5,064 nt of DNA from NCBI GenBank assembly GCA_913056225.1, contig CAJXMQ010000078.1:1-5064 (forward strand). Reading direction: 5' to 3'. Both the position numbers and the translations under genes were made by a program. Of this stretch, positions 5,016 to 5,064 are shown piece after piece (the stretch's first letter is position 1; each line of letters opens with the position of its first letter). The stretch is from an uncultured Micrococcales bacterium. Lineage in GTDB: Bacteria > Actinomycetota > Actinomycetes > Actinomycetales > Microbacteriaceae. The notes below the pieces were generated by a model. It was not told the origin of the DNA, searched no databases, and worked only from the letters and a program-made list of their open reading frames with translations.

Positions 5016-5064
5016 ATGGAACAGCCCTCACTACACCCCGATAGAAACTTGGCCATGGAACTGG
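5016..5064 (+). CDS. glpX: Fructose-1,6-bisphosphatase class II (GlpX), 5' fragment
   Basis: Only the first 16 codons lie in the window: MEQPSLHPDRNLAMEL, cut by the window edge. The PDRNLAxEL stretch matches the conserved N-terminus of GlpX proteins, which usually continue with a VRVTEAAA-type segment. In actinobacteria GlpX is the main gluconeogenic fructose-1,6-bisphosphatase and is commonly essential for growth on non-sugar carbon. The ATG at 5016 gives the expected short N-terminal extension before this motif. Because only 16 residues are visible, the assignment rests on a short but characteristic match. Confidence 0.7.
   Translation, partial: MEQPSLHPDRNLAMEL

Overview
The window appears to be an ordinary chromosomal segment of a moderate-GC (about half G+C by eye) bacterium, most likely an actinomycete and possibly a small-genome aquatic Microbacteriaceae-type organism. 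The clues are mixed GTG, TTG and ATG starts, several genes with an actinobacterial TAnnnT -10 box only 6-7 bases before the start codon and no Shine-Dalgarno sequence, a PtpB-like phosphatase, a class II (GlpX) fructose-bisphosphatase and an inverted-topology photolyase. The lineage is inference. No mobile element, tRNA, rRNA or CRISPR array was seen.

Left part, plus strand: ychF (28-1101) encodes the conserved Obg-family ATPase. After a 41-base gap comes a 396-residue photolyase-superfamily protein (1143-2333). In it the FAD-binding catalytic domain is N-terminal and a short alpha/beta domain is C-terminal, the reverse of normal photolyases. This matches the NewPHL group, reported to repair CPD lesions in single-stranded DNA. 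Its only four cysteines are placed much like the [4Fe-4S] ligands of PhrB-type (FeS-BCP) photolyases. This gene is the most interesting item in the window.

Middle, minus strand: cysK (3767-2820) and cysE (2823-2320) form a cysteine biosynthesis pair, serine to O-acetylserine to cysteine. They are coupled by a 4-base TTGA stop/start overlap. cysE is short, lacks the usual C-terminal tail, and overlaps the 3' end of the photolyase gene by 14 bases in convergent orientation. Upstream of cysK on the same strand lies a PtpB-like CX5R phosphatase gene (4588-3833), 65 bases away.

Right part, plus strand: a divergent 59-base promoter region separates the phosphatase gene from a small lipoprotein gene (4648-4992). 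The first 16 codons of a gene recognisable as glpX start 23 bases later and run off the window. There is no gene-free stretch longer than 300 bases; the intergenic gaps are all under 70 bases.
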